A DNA stretch of 64,000 nt from Bradyrhizobium elkanii USDA 76 (GTDB lineage Bacteria > Pseudomonadota > Alphaproteobacteria > Rhizobiales > Xanthobacteraceae): contig NZ_CP066356.1 of NCBI RefSeq assembly GCF_023278185.1, positions 7,370,001 through 7,434,000 on the forward strand, in the 5' to 3' direction. The position numbers and the translations under genes were made by a program. A model generated the notes under the pieces. That model worked only from the letters and a program-made list of their open reading frames with translations, had not been told where the DNA came from and did no database searches. Positions 63,756 to 64,000 of the stretch are shown piece by piece; position 1 is the stretch's first letter, and each line of letters opens with the position of its first letter.

Positions 63756-64000
63756 CATTCTCCCCCGTCGCGCGCCTGGTTTACGAGCTCGTTTTCCTTT
63801 TCCCACCAGGCAATACAGGAGTCAGCAAGAATGCTGATTGGATCAACGATGTCATCGTCGTCTACCAGACCGTCGGAAATGGCCGACAATTCACTGCAAC
63901 CAAGAATAATTGCGTCAGGCGCGAAGGGTCTGATCTGATCAACAAGCTGCTTCAGCTTTGGTCGTGCTTCCACGGCATTTCCAGACTTGACATCCGCGAT
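63755..64000 (-). CDS. Aspartate/glutamate racemase family protein, partial
   Basis: The C-terminal 81 residues are in the window, ending ARDGGE; the gene continues beyond 64000. The segment DAIILGCSELSAI contains the second catalytic Cys motif (LGCTE type) and DPISILADSCIAWW ends like Asp/Glu racemases. It would supply a D-amino acid. Its stop overlaps the start of the ATP-grasp gene, so it is the upstream member of this operon. Confidence 0.8.
   Translation of the reverse strand: MADVKSGNAVEARPKLKQLVDQIRPFAPDAIILGCSELSAISDGLVDDDDIVDPISILADSCIAWWEKENELVNQARDGGE

Overview
The window looks like part of the symbiosis island (accessory DNA) of a nodulating Bradyrhizobium. Three things support this: a GroESL pair of rhizobial type, a gibberellin (GA) biosynthesis operon of the kind found in rhizobia, and a very large SUMO-protease type III effector (NopD-like) preceded by a recognisable tts box. 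Between these lie many transposase scars and frameshifted genes, as is usual for such islands. The assignment rests on gene content only.

Layout. 0-3 kb: decayed genes (RHS tip, CoiA-like) and an MpaB/DUF2236 oxygenase. 3-6.5 kb: small ABM-like protein, groES-groEL behind a degenerate CIRCE element, and a phasin. 6.5-11 kb: scars, including a fused CYP114/ferredoxin remnant of a second GA operon, an aromatic/aspartate-type aminotransferase, and IS66 and IS630 scraps. 11.1-15.9 kb: nopD-like effector gene and its tts box. 16.1-24.2 kb (minus strand): GA operon in the order (CYP112 remnant)-CYP114-Fd-SDR-CYP117-GGPS-CPS-KS. 24.3-28 kb: DUF2235 and SLATT-like remnants, a divergent PanC-like ligase and a pentapeptide-repeat protein. 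28.7-35.3 kb: a five-gene operon for a peptide/nickel-type ABC importer plus a flavin-dependent (LLM) monooxygenase. 35.3-45 kb: decayed DNA, a GNAT acetyltransferase, IS21 and Fic remnants, a recombinase-in-trio (RIT) element and an IS66/UPF0149 remnant. 45.6-47 kb: a complete IS256-family element with a 9-bp target duplication, placed exactly on the start codon of a SinR/Cas2-like small gene. 49-59.6 kb: an uptake and catabolism region for an amino-acid-like compound (Lrp and IclR regulators, amidohydrolase, polar amino acid ABC importer, aspartase, class V aminotransferase). 60-64 kb: EamA exporter opposite an operon of Asp/Glu racemase, ATP-grasp ligase and SHMT-like enzyme, which looks like a small-molecule biosynthesis cassette.

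Most notable points. The GA operon appears to be decaying: CYP112 is reduced to a C-terminal stub without its heme cysteine, the SDR has lost residues in both nucleotide-binding motifs, and an IS256-family remnant abuts the end of KS. The NopD-like protein combines seven repeats that resemble the SAM-like core-binding fold of tyrosine recombinases, six nearly identical 36-residue DLN (EAR-like) repeats and a Ulp1 protease. The least explained units are the racemase/ATP-grasp/SHMT cassette, the SinR-like gene with its neighbours, and the PanC-like ligase with altered signature motifs. No tRNA, rRNA or CRISPR array was recognised.
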